A DNA stretch of 64,000 nucleotides from Alkalihalobacillus sp. AL-G (lineage in GTDB: Bacteria > Bacillota > Bacilli > Bacillales > Fictibacillaceae), in assembly GCF_030643805.1 (NCBI RefSeq), contig NZ_CP094656.1:186001-250000 (forward strand), read 5' to 3'. Position 1 is the stretch's first letter. Each line of letters begins with the position of its first letter. Below are positions 41,006 to 50,907 of the stretch, piece after piece. Both the position numbers and the translations under genes were made by a program. Under the pieces are notes generated by a model. The model saw only the letters and a program-made list of their open reading frames with translations, had not been told where the DNA came from and did not search any database.

Positions 41006-41068
41006 TTGAAAATTGTGACGAATATGTGTATTAACGGAATGATAAAGGAATTATTCCGTTAATACACA
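41006..41068. promoter_or_regulatory. Promoter region and 16-bp inverted repeat before abgT
   Basis: TGTGTATTAACGGAAT (41025-41040) and its exact reverse complement ATTCCGTTAATACACA (41053-41068), with 12 nt between. TTGAAAATT and TGACGAATA lie upstream. The block shares TAACGGAAT...AAAGGAA with 35707-35726. Likely operator of the adjacent regulator. Confidence 0.72.
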
Positions 41069-41092
41069 ATCAGTAAAAGGAGAGTGAATAAA

Positions 41093-42631
41093 TTGCCACA
41101 GCCTCAAACAAATCTGGACAACCCGCAACAATCGAAGGGTCTTTACCGTTTTTTAAATTGGATTGAACGTATCGGAAATAAGCTTCCTGATCCGTTTTTC
41201 ATCTTTGTCTATTTGGCTGCATTTGTCATGCTCTTGTCTTGGCTTGTACACAGTATGGGCGTCACTGTTGTCCATCCTGGCACAGGTGAAGAGCTTCCAA
41301 TCCGGAGCCTCATCTCAGGTGAGGGTATACAGTATATTCTGTCTTCCATGCTAACGAACTTTACAGGGTTCAAACCGTTAGGACTCGTGTTAGCGATGAT
41401 GCTCGGGATTGGGCTTGCGGAAAAAGTAGGATTACTTGAGAGTGTCATAAAGAAATCGATCTTGAATGCACCAAAAGCACTCATAACGTATGCTGTCATT
41501 TTTATCGGGATATTAGGAAACTTAGCATCGGATGCTGCTTTTGTCCTAATTCCACCATTAGCGGCGATGGTCTTTTATACTGTTGGCCGTCATCCGTTGG
41601 CAGGATTAGCGGCTGGATTTGCAGGAGTGGGAGCTGGTTTTACCGCTAATATTTTCATTGCCGGAACAGACGCTTTATTATCGGGTATTTCAACGGAAGC
41701 GGCAAAGGCTTCTGGTATTGAAAATGTTATCGTAACTCCTGTCGATAATTGGTATTTCATGTGTACGTCTGTTATCATCCTATCAATTGTAGGCGCTCTC
41801 ATTACAGAAAGGATTATCGAGCCTCGATTGGGTGTCTATAAAGGGAAGGTAGATAAAGAGTTGGAGGAGGCTAGCCCACTTGAAGGAAAAGCTTTACGGA
41901 ACAGCTTGATTGCTGGTCTGGTTTATCTTGGGTTAGTAGCACTAATGCTGTTCTGGCCAAACTCACCGTTACGAAATGAAGAGGGCGGTATCATTCCTTC
42001 TCCATTCTTAAGTGGAATCGTACCGATCATTCTCTTGTTCTTTATAACGGTTGGTGTTGCATACGGAATCACAATGAAAAAAATTACAAGTTCTAAGGAT
42101 ATCCCTAAATATATGGGTGAAGCGATGAAGGATATGTCGGGTTACATCGTACTTATCTTCGCAGCAGCACAGTTCATCAGTTATTTTAACTGGAGTAACC
42201 TAGGGACTTGGGTAGCGGTAAATGGTGCTGAATTCTTAACGTCGATGGACCTGACGGGTCTACCTGTTGTAGTAGGGTTTTCGATGCTGACAGCTGTCTT
42301 GAACCTGATCATCTTTAGTGGATCTGCTCAGTGGGCACTTGAAGCACCTGTATTCATTCCGATGTTGATGCTGCTGGATTATCATCCTGCATTCATACAA
42401 GCAGCGTACCGGATTGCGGACTCATCAACGAATATCATCACACCTCTTAATCCGTATATATTGATCGTACTAGCTTTCATGAGAGAATATGATAAAAAGG
42501 CAGGTCTCGGAACACTTATCTCGCTCATGCTGCCATACAGTATCATCTTCTATGCCATCTGGCTTGTGCTTCTCATCGTTTTTGCAGTATTCGGAATCCC
42601 ATTCGGACCAGGGATAGGAGTACATCTTTAG
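41093..42631 (+). CDS. AbgT-family transporter
   Basis: Membrane transporter of the AbgT (p-aminobenzoyl-glutamate) family, 512 residues with about 11-13 hydrophobic segments. Characteristic stretches are RIGNKLPDPFFIFVYLA, FTGFKPLGLVLAMMLGIGLAEKVGLL, GNLASDAAFVLIPPLAA and NIITPLNPYILIVL. TTG 41093 is chosen because AGGAG lies 10 nt upstream; GTG 41084 is too close to the SD. It is transcribed after the regulator gene but has its own promoter region. Members import aminobenzoyl-glutamate or export drugs; the M20 partners favour import. Confidence 0.9.
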   Translation: MPQPQTNLDNPQQSKGLYRFLNWIERIGNKLPDPFFIFVYLAAFVMLLSWLVHSMGVTVVHPGTGEELPIRSLISGEGIQYILSSMLTNFTGFKPLGLVLAMMLGIGLAEKVGLLESVIKKSILNAPKALITYAVIFIGILGNLASDAAFVLIPPLAAMVFYTVGRHPLAGLAAGFAGVGAGFTANIFIAGTDALLSGISTEAAKASGIENVIVTPVDNWYFMCTSVIILSIVGALITERIIEPRLGVYKGKVDKELEEASPLEGKALRNSLIAGLVYLGLVALMLFWPNSPLRNEEGGIIPSPFLSGIVPIILLFFITVGVAYGITMKKITSSKDIPKYMGEAMKDMSGYIVLIFAAAQFISYFNWSNLGTWVAVNGAEFLTSMDLTGLPVVVGFSMLTAVLNLIIFSGSAQWALEAPVFIPMLMLLDYHPAFIQAAYRIADSSTNIITPLNPYILIVLAFMREYDKKAGLGTLISLMLPYSIIFYAIWLVLLIVFAVFGIPFGPGIGVHL

Positions 42632-42705
42632 ATATTGGTTCGATTTGGATGGTTTTTATGAAACATTTTGAACCATTACAAAAAATCTGAAGAATAAAAT
42701 CCGTA

Positions 42706-42735
42706 AAAACCCCTTGTCCCCAAGGGGTTTTTATA
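42706..42735 (+). terminator. Terminator after AbgT gene
   Basis: AAAAACCCCTTG / CAAGGGGTTTTT perfect stem, TCCC loop, T tail. Confidence 0.92.
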
Positions 42736-42897
42736 ATTTGTGCAGAGCTTATCATTGAAATCTAGTAAATTATTGAAATTTTTTCAAAAGTCTTGTTATT
42801 CAAGGGAACCTACTTTACAATTCGACATGTAGTCAAACCGGTAACATAAAAGGCTTAAATATACATAAATGAACGATAAGAGAGAAGTGTGAAGGCT

Positions 42898-44028
42898 ATG
42901 AAAAAAATTGCTCTGCTTATTTTATTTCTCTTTTCTTCGTTCCTCGTTTTATCTGTGCAACCTAGTTTCACTATTGAAGGCGTAGGAAATGGAAAAGTGT
43001 ACGCGGAGGATCCGATCATCCAAATCGAAGATGGATTTGGAAAATTGCATATAGAACTGAATGGTGAACCCATTCAAAATGGATATGAAATTACGGAAAA
43101 CGGCGAATACGAGCTGACTGTCCGTTCAACTATTTTATGGAAAGACAAAATCGAAAATATCACTTTTGAACGAGATGATACCCCACCTCGTAAACCCGCA
43201 ATCATGCATGGTGTAGAGTCTGTCTACTTTAAGGAAGCGAAGTTTGAATTGATCAACGAAGAAGATGTAACCTACGAAGCCACGGTGGATGGATTTCCGT
43301 ATACATTCAATACTCCTATTAAAAAGGAAGGGGAGCATGTATTACGGATTACCGCATTTAAAGATAATGGATTATCATCTCAAGCGAAATATACATTTTC
43401 AATTGATAATACGACCTATACGAAAAAAGAGATTGATATGTTCATAGACTTTTATTTTGAACATGAGACGGAATTATTCAAATTCACCGATGACATCGAT
43501 GTCATTGTACACGGTAAACCAACCGAGCAAGATATAAAGAAGACAAAAGATGTGATTGAGAAACTCAATGAAATGTTACCGTTCACATTAACGTATAAGA
43601 AGGACGCCAGTATCAAATTCTTTAAAAATCAAATCAACATGTACTTTACATCTGTTGATGATTTTAGTTCATATGGGTTCGAGGGCGATATCGTGAATGG
43701 GGAAAAGATGGTAATCGGATTTGCAAAATCCGAAGAAGTTTATTATGAAGAGGGGATTACAAAAGCGATTGTTCTGGTTGCTACGGATATAACCCAACGT
43801 GAGAGAGAAGCAACGATCATCCATGAACTGACACATGCAGTCGGGTTGTATAACCATTTTGAAAACGACCCAACGAGCATTTTATATCCTTACTCAGAAG
43901 GACAGGTAATGACGTGGAATAAGAAAGACGCAAAAATGATTGAACTTCTTTATCGCGAAGAGGTCACAGTCGGCATGGGGAAATGGGCAGTCCGGCAAAT
44001 TTTGGAGCCTCGGACTGTGAAAAAATAA
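42898..44028 (+). CDS. Secreted DUF2927-like putative metalloprotease
   Basis: Predicted exported protein of 376 residues. The signal peptide (KKIALLILFLFSSFLVLSV) is followed by beta-rich Ig-like regions (residues 40-170) and a C-terminal putative zinc peptidase domain. The active-site motif is HELTHAVGLYNH at residues 309-320, then SILYP. Canonical metzincins have the third His at position 11 of the motif; here position 11 is Asn and His is position 12, and the Met-turn Met is Leu. The following T-W-x3-D-x5-LLY and VGMGKW are like DUF2927. ATG 42898 or GTG 42889 are both possible. Substrate unknown. Confidence 0.6.
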   Translation: MKKIALLILFLFSSFLVLSVQPSFTIEGVGNGKVYAEDPIIQIEDGFGKLHIELNGEPIQNGYEITENGEYELTVRSTILWKDKIENITFERDDTPPRKPAIMHGVESVYFKEAKFELINEEDVTYEATVDGFPYTFNTPIKKEGEHVLRITAFKDNGLSSQAKYTFSIDNTTYTKKEIDMFIDFYFEHETELFKFTDDIDVIVHGKPTEQDIKKTKDVIEKLNEMLPFTLTYKKDASIKFFKNQINMYFTSVDDFSSYGFEGDIVNGEKMVIGFAKSEEVYYEEGITKAIVLVATDITQREREATIIHELTHAVGLYNHFENDPTSILYPYSEGQVMTWNKKDAKMIELLYREEVTVGMGKWAVRQILEPRTVKK

Positions 44029-44067
44029 ATAAATGGGATATAAAGACATAAGTCCAGTCTATCACGA

Positions 44068-44113
44068 GAATCGGGAACGTACATTTAATATGTACGTTCC
44101 CGATTCTTTTTTT
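44068..44113 (+). terminator. Strong terminator after the metalloprotease gene
   Basis: 17-bp perfect stem GAATCGGGAACGTACAT with its complement, 5-nt loop, T tract. The remaining gap to 44373 shows no gene. Confidence 0.93.
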
Positions 44114-44373
44114 AGCGGTGAATCGTATGAACCTGTCCCTGGTCAAGGTAAATACATTTTTAATTATATGATTATTAAAAGGTGTTGTTATTCACTAGCT
44201 TTTGTTTAAATTTTATAAATGTGGGCAATTTAAATAGGAATAATTTGGGAGATCAAGTGATATTGTTGTGACTCTAGTTCTTTATTCAACGGTCATTATG
44301 CTTTTTTGAGTTATTTTTGTACCACCTCTGGAGGATGTTCTTCAGATAAAATACAAAAAATAGTGAGGTTACT

Positions 44374-44928
44374 ATGGTTAATGAAGTCTCAAAAAAGATG
44401 TCACAAATCCATAATACAATAGCGGAATTGAATGATTCCTATATAATAATCTGGACGGAAGATATGTTTCTCACATGGCGTTGGTGGCTGACTATGACCA
44501 TACTGGTTTTACCCTGGGTTTTTTGGTTCTTCCTAAGAAAAAAGGAAAGCACCAACCGCTTATTGTTGTCAGGGTTAGTTGTTTATTTAGTCACTTCAAC
44601 GCTTGATTCGATCGGAGTAGCATTCGGGCTATGGCATTATTTATACACACCCTTACCATATATTCACACATTTTTTGTACCATGGGATGTAAGTGCTTTC
44701 CCAGTGATGACCATGTTGTTGATTCAATTTAAACCGCAAATCAACCCTTTTATAAAGGCAGTATTTTTTGCACTGACCGTTGCATTTGTATTTGAACCCT
44801 TTTTTTCATGGTTGGATGTCTATGTACCAGTAAAATGGGAGTATTATTATGGTGTACCCATATATTTCTTCATTTACATCCTTGCCCACAGTGTGAGTAG
44901 AAGGAAGCATTTCGAACCGATTGAATAA
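44374..44928 (+). CDS. CBO0543-like membrane protein
   Basis: 184-residue integral membrane protein with about five hydrophobic segments and a Trp-rich N-terminus (LTWRWWLTMTILVLPWVFWFF). The pattern, including YTPLPYIHTFFVPWDVSAFPV, resembles the CBO0543 family of Bacillus and Clostridium membrane proteins of unknown function. ATG with GTGAGG upstream. It stands alone between two terminators. I cannot assign a role. Confidence 0.75.
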   Translation: MVNEVSKKMSQIHNTIAELNDSYIIIWTEDMFLTWRWWLTMTILVLPWVFWFFLRKKESTNRLLLSGLVVYLVTSTLDSIGVAFGLWHYLYTPLPYIHTFFVPWDVSAFPVMTMLLIQFKPQINPFIKAVFFALTVAFVFEPFFSWLDVYVPVKWEYYYGVPIYFFIYILAHSVSRRKHFEPIE

Positions 44929-44962
44929 ATTTATTGCTACACTGTAAAGTCTCATTGAAAAG

Positions 44963-44990
44963 ACATCAGCGTAAACTGGTGTTTTTTTCG
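44963..44990 (+). terminator. Terminator after the CBO0543-like gene
   Basis: ACATCAG / CTGGTGT stem with 6-nt loop, then seven T residues. Confidence 0.75.
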
Positions 44991-45209
44991 TTAATCACAT
45001 CAAAGTACATATGATGTTTTTATATTTTTTTAAGAATTTTTTAAGTGGATGTTTATAGAACACGTTTATTCTGATTGGCAAAGGAAGCTGCTCACACATT
45101 TCTCGGTCGCAAGCCCTAGAAGAAGACACCACCCGAGTCTAATGGAACAAACCATTGAACGCTGTAAAATAAGATTTGCGAACAGACTAAAAAATGGAAG
45201 GATGGAACT

Positions 45210-48200
45210 ATGAATTTTTTGATTAAGTTCAGTTTGAAGAATGTTGCTGCAATTTTTATCATTACATTTCTAATTATTCTCGGAGGTTTGTATTCGTTTT
45301 CGAACCTGAAGATGGAAATGCTGCCTGACATTGAAAGCCCGGTATTAACGATTGAAGCAATCTATCCAGGTGCCTCTCCAGATGATGTGAACGAAAACGT
45401 CACAATGAAGTTGGAGGAGCAGGTTAAAAACATACAAGGTGTCGAGACAATTGAGAGCTCATCCTTTGAAAATGTCGGGATCGTCTCGTTAACTTTCCCG
45501 TATGATACCGATTTGGATAAAATGGAGCAAGAGGTCGCTAAGGCCATCGATCAGGCCCAATTGTCAGAGGACGTACAAACCGATATTTTGCGGTTCTCCC
45601 TCAGTATGATACCGGTTTACGATATTTCCGTGTTTGCCAAGGGGGATACGGATTTAACCACGTACATGGAAGAGGAAGTGGTCCCTGCTCTTAAAAAGGT
45701 AAAGGGTGTTCAAAATGTTGCGGTTGCCGGTGAAGAGCACCACTTGGTTCAAATTACGGTCGATAAAGAAAAAGCATTGCAAAGCGGACTGACACTCAGC
45801 AGTATCCAACAGCAGATCAACGCGAAATATTTATCGTTTCCTGCCGGACAGGTACAAGCCGATGATCTGGAGATTTCCGTCCGTGTCGAAGAGAAGCTCG
45901 AAACGATTGAGGAGCTTGAAAACCTTCAACTATTGCCTCCGGGAATAAACCAGCTAAATGCAACTCCTGTATTTTTAAAAGACATCGCAAACGTTGAAGA
46001 GGTCACGAAACAAACAGAACTAACACGATACAATCTGAAGGATGCGATATCACTCGTCGTTACAAAAAAGCAGGATGCCAATACGGTCGAGGTTGCGGAT
46101 GAAGTGACCAGCGTATTAAATGAGTACGAAGACAAAATGAATTATTACATCGGCTTTGATTCAGCTTCGACCGTGAAGGATTCGGTCCATACGCTAGTAC
46201 GTGAAGGATTGTTGGGAGCAGTATTTGCTTCACTTGCGGTCCTGCTCTTTTTACGGAATATCCGTGCGACGATCATTGCGGTCATCTCGATTCCGTTTTC
46301 GTTGATCTTTGCATCGATATTTCTGAATCAGCTTGATATTTCTTTGAACATGATGACGTTGGGTGGAATGGCGGTTGCGGTCGGTCGTGTGGTCGATGAC
46401 AGTATCGTCGTGATCGAAAACATTTTCAGGCGTGCCCGGAGAGCTGGTGAAGAGAAGATTTCCAGTGAGCTGATCATCGATTCGACGAAAGAAATCATTA
46501 AAGCGATCGTATCTTCAACGCTCACGACAATTGTCGTCTTCCTGCCACTAGGTTTTGTTGAAGGTGAAACAGGCGGGTTCTTCATGCCTTTCGCACTGAC
46601 GATTACGTTTGCACTTATCGCTTCTCTTCTCGTATCGGTGACGTTAGTGCCGATCTTAGCGAAGTATTCGTTCAAACGGGTTCCTAAGGAAGAGAAGGAA
46701 GGCTTTTTACAACGAAAATATGCAAAGTTGATTGAGCGATCTTTAAATCATAAGGTGGTTACCATCGTTATTGCTTGTTTGCTGCTTGCCGGTTCGATCA
46801 TGCTAGTTCCGAGATTAGGCTTTACATTTTTACCAAATGAGGAGCAAAAGATCTTAACCGCATCAATTGAGTTGCCTGCTGCGACAACGATGGCTAGGAC
46901 AAATGAGGTTTCTTTAGAAATTGAAGAACTGTTCAACGAGCAAAACGAAATTAAAGACATTACTGCAGCAGTTGGAAGCCGAGATATGTTTACCGGCTTG
47001 AAGTTGGAAAACAAAGCGAATTATTTTCTCACGTTGGAAGATGGTGTCCAAGTCGATGAGTTTGTAAAAGGGCTGCGAAAAGACATGGAGGCTGTCATGG
47101 GTGAGGAAGCGGAAGAAGGGCAATTCACTGTCCAAGAGCTTGCAATGGGTGGCCCTCCGACAAACAACAACATCATGATTGATCTATACTCGAACGATTT
47201 GGACGAATTGCAAAAAGCGGCTAAAAAAGTCGAAGCATACTTGAAAAAGAACGAGGATTTGAAAAATGTAACGAATAACTTTACCGATAAACAACGACAA
47301 TACCTTGTGGAAATTGATTCGAGTAAATCATCGGAGTTTGGGGTTGCGGGCATGCAAGTACTCGGTACGATATCCGATCAAACAAGGCCTGTTGAAGTAG
47401 GAGAGTTGACACTGAATGAAGACGTTAAAACGGTACAGCTTTCGTATGACGAAGAATTGACTGCGAACGACCTTCAGGAATTGACTGTTTTTAGTCAAAA
47501 GGGTCCTGTGAATTTAGAAGAAATAGCAGATGTGAAAGAAATCGAAAGCTTTACTTCGATTCAAAAGCTGGATGGCAAGGTATTCGCCCGAATCAGCGCA
47601 CAGGTAAAAGGCAATGATATCCAAGCTGTAACAGATCAAGTGACAGCTGGGGTGAAAAATGATATTAAATTACCGGAAGGCGTGTCGTTTGAAAGCGGAG
47701 GGGGAAGTGAAGAAACAACCGAGCAATTCCAGCAGATGGGGATTGCGATGATTGCCGCGATCGGTTTGGTATACTTGACGATGCTGATTACATTCGGTAA
47801 AGCGCGTATTCCGATCATTATCCTTTCATCCTTAGTATTTGTTCCGATTGGATCCTTTACCGCACTGTTTCTTGCGAAAGAACCACTATCGATAAGTGTC
47901 ATGATCGGGTTCCTGATGCTGATCGGAATTGTCGTAACGAACGCGATCGTTTTGACGGACCGCATCACCAGAAATCAAGAAGAAAAAGGATTGACCATTC
48001 GTGAAGCATTAATTGAAGCCGGCAAAACACGACTGCGTCCAATATTGATGACCGCATTGGCTACGATTGCGGCATTGCTGCCACTTGCGTTCACGACATC
48101 ATCGGGAACTATTATTTCAAAAGGGCTTGCTCTTACCGTTATCGGTGGTTTAGCATCATCGACGTTATTGACATTAATTTTAATCCCGATTCTATATGAG

Positions 48201-48263
48201 TTATTCTTTTTCCGACGAAGTAAGAAAGAGCGTATCAATAAGACGACTGAAATAACTCATTAA
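45210..48263 (+). CDS. swrC: RND-family efflux pump, SwrC type
   Basis: Proton-driven RND transporter of 1,017 residues. In B. subtilis SwrC (YerP) gives surfactin and acriflavine resistance and affects swarming. Twelve membrane segments in two 6-TM halves flank two large external loops; GGMAVAVGRVVDDSIVVIENIFRRARR and the second-half IGIVVTNAIVLTDRI segments are typical. The N-terminus LIKFSLKNVAAIFIIT and FSNLKMEMLPDIESPVL are SwrC-like. No TetR regulator or membrane-fusion partner is adjacent, as expected for a one-component Gram-positive RND pump. ATG with GGAAGG upstream. Confidence 0.9.
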   Translation: MNFLIKFSLKNVAAIFIITFLIILGGLYSFSNLKMEMLPDIESPVLTIEAIYPGASPDDVNENVTMKLEEQVKNIQGVETIESSSFENVGIVSLTFPYDTDLDKMEQEVAKAIDQAQLSEDVQTDILRFSLSMIPVYDISVFAKGDTDLTTYMEEEVVPALKKVKGVQNVAVAGEEHHLVQITVDKEKALQSGLTLSSIQQQINAKYLSFPAGQVQADDLEISVRVEEKLETIEELENLQLLPPGINQLNATPVFLKDIANVEEVTKQTELTRYNLKDAISLVVTKKQDANTVEVADEVTSVLNEYEDKMNYYIGFDSASTVKDSVHTLVREGLLGAVFASLAVLLFLRNIRATIIAVISIPFSLIFASIFLNQLDISLNMMTLGGMAVAVGRVVDDSIVVIENIFRRARRAGEEKISSELIIDSTKEIIKAIVSSTLTTIVVFLPLGFVEGETGGFFMPFALTITFALIASLLVSVTLVPILAKYSFKRVPKEEKEGFLQRKYAKLIERSLNHKVVTIVIACLLLAGSIMLVPRLGFTFLPNEEQKILTASIELPAATTMARTNEVSLEIEELFNEQNEIKDITAAVGSRDMFTGLKLENKANYFLTLEDGVQVDEFVKGLRKDMEAVMGEEAEEGQFTVQELAMGGPPTNNNIMIDLYSNDLDELQKAAKKVEAYLKKNEDLKNVTNNFTDKQRQYLVEIDSSKSSEFGVAGMQVLGTISDQTRPVEVGELTLNEDVKTVQLSYDEELTANDLQELTVFSQKGPVNLEEIADVKEIESFTSIQKLDGKVFARISAQVKGNDIQAVTDQVTAGVKNDIKLPEGVSFESGGGSEETTEQFQQMGIAMIAAIGLVYLTMLITFGKARIPIIILSSLVFVPIGSFTALFLAKEPLSISVMIGFLMLIGIVVTNAIVLTDRITRNQEEKGLTIREALIEAGKTRLRPILMTALATIAALLPLAFTTSSGTIISKGLALTVIGGLASSTLLTLILIPILYELFFFRRSKKERINKTTEITH

Positions 48264-48344
48264 CGTATTTAGGTCCAACGACTCTCACATATCCCTTTTT
48301 CATTTGGTACATTTAGGAAGTGAATTCGGAAAGGAGAGTTTGAA

Positions 48345-48815
48345 ATGGATCGACTAATATTTAAACAGTTTGAGTTGACGAGAGGGTTTTTTTTGAAAAC
48401 TATTCAAGAAGTCTCGGAAACAACCGCGAAAGTACAACCAGACGGTTTCAACAACACGATTCACTGGCAAATCGGCCATGTTTTAACGGTCGCTGAGCAG
48501 GTGATGTTCGGCTTTCCTGACAATACGACTCACTTACCAACAAACTATACGGACTTGTTCGGGAAGGGGACAAAGCCTGCTGATTGGAAAGGCGGTGTAC
48601 CTGCCATAAAAGATCTCTCTATCCAGTTAACGGATCAGTTGGATCGTCTGCAGCAAATTCCTGCCGAACGGTTCAATAAAACGCTGAAGGAACCGTTTTT
48701 TGGGCTTGAAACCTTTGGGGAAATGGCTGGTTTTGCGTTACTCCATGAAGCGGGCCATATGGGCCAAATCAAAGCGATGAATCGCATTATCGAACATACA
48801 AGGGTAAAGAGCTGA
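48345..48815 (+). CDS. DinB-family protein
   Basis: 156-residue four-helix-bundle protein of the DinB/YfiT-like group, which are putative metal-dependent thiol S-transferases or related enzymes. Three His candidates for the metal site are visible: IHWQIGH and HEAGHMGQ. ATG after AAAGGAGAG. It stands alone 81 nt after swrC. Which thiol and substrate it uses is not known. The family is often expanded in Bacillus genomes. Confidence 0.83.
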   Translation: MDRLIFKQFELTRGFFLKTIQEVSETTAKVQPDGFNNTIHWQIGHVLTVAEQVMFGFPDNTTHLPTNYTDLFGKGTKPADWKGGVPAIKDLSIQLTDQLDRLQQIPAERFNKTLKEPFFGLETFGEMAGFALLHEAGHMGQIKAMNRIIEHTRVKS

Positions 48816-48870
48816 AAAGAAAGACGTTGATTTTGAATGTGCAGAACATACAGATATCAAATAACGAAAG

Positions 48871-48966
48871 GGTGAAAAAGTACAATGATCTACTGATCCT
48901 ATTGCATGAAAAACAGTCGTTATACGAAATGGTTTTCTGAATAGGATTCATCTGTACTTTTTCACC
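48871..48966. repeat. 96-nt nested inverted repeat
   Basis: GGTGAAAAAGTACA (48871-48884) pairs with TGTACTTTTTCACC (48953-48966); inside, ATCCTATT (48896-48903) pairs with AATAGGAT (48940-48947) and GAAAA with TTTTC. The gap 48816-49341 holds no gene. Confidence 0.75.
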
Positions 48967-49110
48967 TGATGAATGTAGTGTACTCTCTTCCTGTTCAGAT
49001 GTTCATTTAGCGATACCTTTTCTGAATTAGGATTAGAGATGTACTTATATAGGGGTTAGAAACTTACAACCAATTTTGTAAATGTTCTATTTGCTATATA
49101 ACACTCATTG

Positions 49111-49142
49111 CCTCCTATTCAGAAATGGCTGGGAGGTTTTTT
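49111..49142 (+). terminator. Terminator-like hairpin upstream of the DHA2 gene
   Basis: CCTCC / GGAGG stem around a 15-nt loop, then six T residues. Weak stem. Confidence 0.5.
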
Positions 49143-49341
49143 ATGTTTCATAATAAAAAAATGTATATCTATGCTGGACCCATCTTGTGTTTGTTCTTTC
49201 ATTGATGAGCTTTTATTGGGCAAGTGGTGGGGTGAGTTCCAAAAGTTAACTGTTAAGCAAAATTACTTGAGAAATTGTTCAGGATAGTGGATTATAGATA
49301 AGTATGATTTTTATTATGGTGGAACATTTTGGAGGAATAAC

Positions 49342-50772
49342 ATGGAAACGAAGCTCAATACGAAAATAATTTTAGTCACCTTTATGATTGGTGCCTTTTT
49401 TGCCATATTAAATGAAACCTTACTTAATATAGCATTGACAGAGCTGATGGTCGTATTTGACATAGATGCACCGACCGTTCAATGGATGGCTACTGGATTT
49501 ATGCTCGTGATGGGTGTCTTGATGCCAATTTCTGCATTGTTGATCCAGTGGTTTACGACAAGACAAATGTTCATCGGTGTCATGGCCGTGTTTTTAATGG
49601 GAACGGTTATCGCTGCTTGTGCGATTAATTTTCCGATGCTGTTAACAGGACGTATGATCCAAGCGGTCGGAACCGGGCTGTTGATCCCAGTTATTATGAA
49701 TGCGTTGCTGTTCATGTATCGCCCTGAAGTTCGTGGAAAAGTTATGGGGACGTTTGGATTGGTCATTATGTTTGCTCCGGCAATCGGTCCGACCTTATCG
49801 GGTGTCATCGTTGACTTGTTTGGGTGGCGCTGGTTATTCATTTTCGTCATTCCGTTCGCATTGTTTTCAATCCTCTTTGCAATAAAGTTTTTGCAAAACG
49901 TCGGAGAGGTTACACGTCCGAAGGTTGATATTTTATCGATCGTACTTTCTTCAATCGGGATTGGTGGAATTGTGTATGGCTTCAGCAGTGCAGGAGAGGA
50001 TCCTGAAGGGTTTTCATCCGTAAAGATTCTTTCGATCATTTTTACAAGTCTATTAAGCTTATTGTTCTTTGTCCTGCGCCAATTGAAACTAGAGGAACCA
50101 TTGTTAGATGTCCGTGTTTTTAAATATAAAAACTATTCACTAGGTGTCAGTCTCTTTGTCCTTGTTATCATGGCGATGTTCGCCTCTGAAATCGTAATGC
50201 CGATGTATTTGCAAGGACCTCTCGGATATTCAGCAAAGTTAGCAGGATTGCTGCTTTTACCAGGTGCGTTATTGAACGGTCTCATGTCACCTGTGATGGG
50301 GGGGCTGTTCGATAAGTTTGGACCTAGGAAGCTGATGATTCCTGGAACGCTCGTATTAGTCGGGGTCATGATCTTCTTCAGCAATATCAATCCTTCGATG
50401 CATATTTGGTCCTTCATTTTTGTCTATATCTTATTGATGCTGTCGATCTCAGCGATTATGATGCCCGCTCATACGAATGCATTGAATGAATTGCCGAAGA
50501 AACTATATCCCCATGGTACAGCTATCGGGAACACCTTACAACCGATCGGCGGTGCACTCGGGGTTTCAATTTTTGTAAGCATAATGAGTCAAGGTGAGAA
50601 CAGTTATTTAGAAAAGCAATCCGGACCTGTAACAGAGAAAATCATGAATGAAGCGATGACTCACGGTGTACACCACGCCTATTGGTTTGCACTAGCGTTA
50701 AGTGTTGTTGCGTTCGGGATCGCCTTATTCATTAAAAAAGCGATTGCACCGGATTTTGATAAAGCTGATTAA
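49342..50772 (+). CDS. DHA2-family MFS drug:H+ antiporter
   Basis: Major-facilitator efflux protein of the DHA2 (14-TM, EmrB/QacA) group, 476 residues. The motif C-like region is GTFGLVIMFAPAIGPTLSGVIVDLFGWRWLF, which continues a typical GRMIQAVGTGLLIPVIMN. ATG after GGAGGAA. It is transcribed alone and followed by a strong terminator. Substrate cannot be predicted. It is close in size to Bmr3/LmrB-like pumps. Confidence 0.9.
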   Translation: METKLNTKIILVTFMIGAFFAILNETLLNIALTELMVVFDIDAPTVQWMATGFMLVMGVLMPISALLIQWFTTRQMFIGVMAVFLMGTVIAACAINFPMLLTGRMIQAVGTGLLIPVIMNALLFMYRPEVRGKVMGTFGLVIMFAPAIGPTLSGVIVDLFGWRWLFIFVIPFALFSILFAIKFLQNVGEVTRPKVDILSIVLSSIGIGGIVYGFSSAGEDPEGFSSVKILSIIFTSLLSLLFFVLRQLKLEEPLLDVRVFKYKNYSLGVSLFVLVIMAMFASEIVMPMYLQGPLGYSAKLAGLLLLPGALLNGLMSPVMGGLFDKFGPRKLMIPGTLVLVGVMIFFSNINPSMHIWSFIFVYILLMLSISAIMMPAHTNALNELPKKLYPHGTAIGNTLQPIGGALGVSIFVSIMSQGENSYLEKQSGPVTEKIMNEAMTHGVHHAYWFALALSVVAFGIALFIKKAIAPDFDKAD

Positions 50773-50794
50773 ACGAAAGCAAAAGTAGTTCAAG

Positions 50795-50829
50795 AGAGTA
50801 TCTCTTTTCCCAAGAGATGCTCTTTTTTT
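50795..50829 (+). terminator. Terminator after the DHA2 gene
   Basis: AGAGTATCTCTT / AAGAGATGCTCT with one mismatch, followed by T7. Confidence 0.88.
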
Positions 50830-50907
50830 ATGTTTTGAACGAAATATTTTTAAAATAGTGTAGCGGATGTACAGTAGGTATCGTCTAATCGTACGGAGGT
50901 GGTTAAA

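Noticed and set aside
49479-50039. 186-codon minus-strand frame inside the DHA2 gene
   Set aside because: Shadow of a membrane protein gene; its composition (Ile, Pro, Asn rich) mirrors the sense codons.
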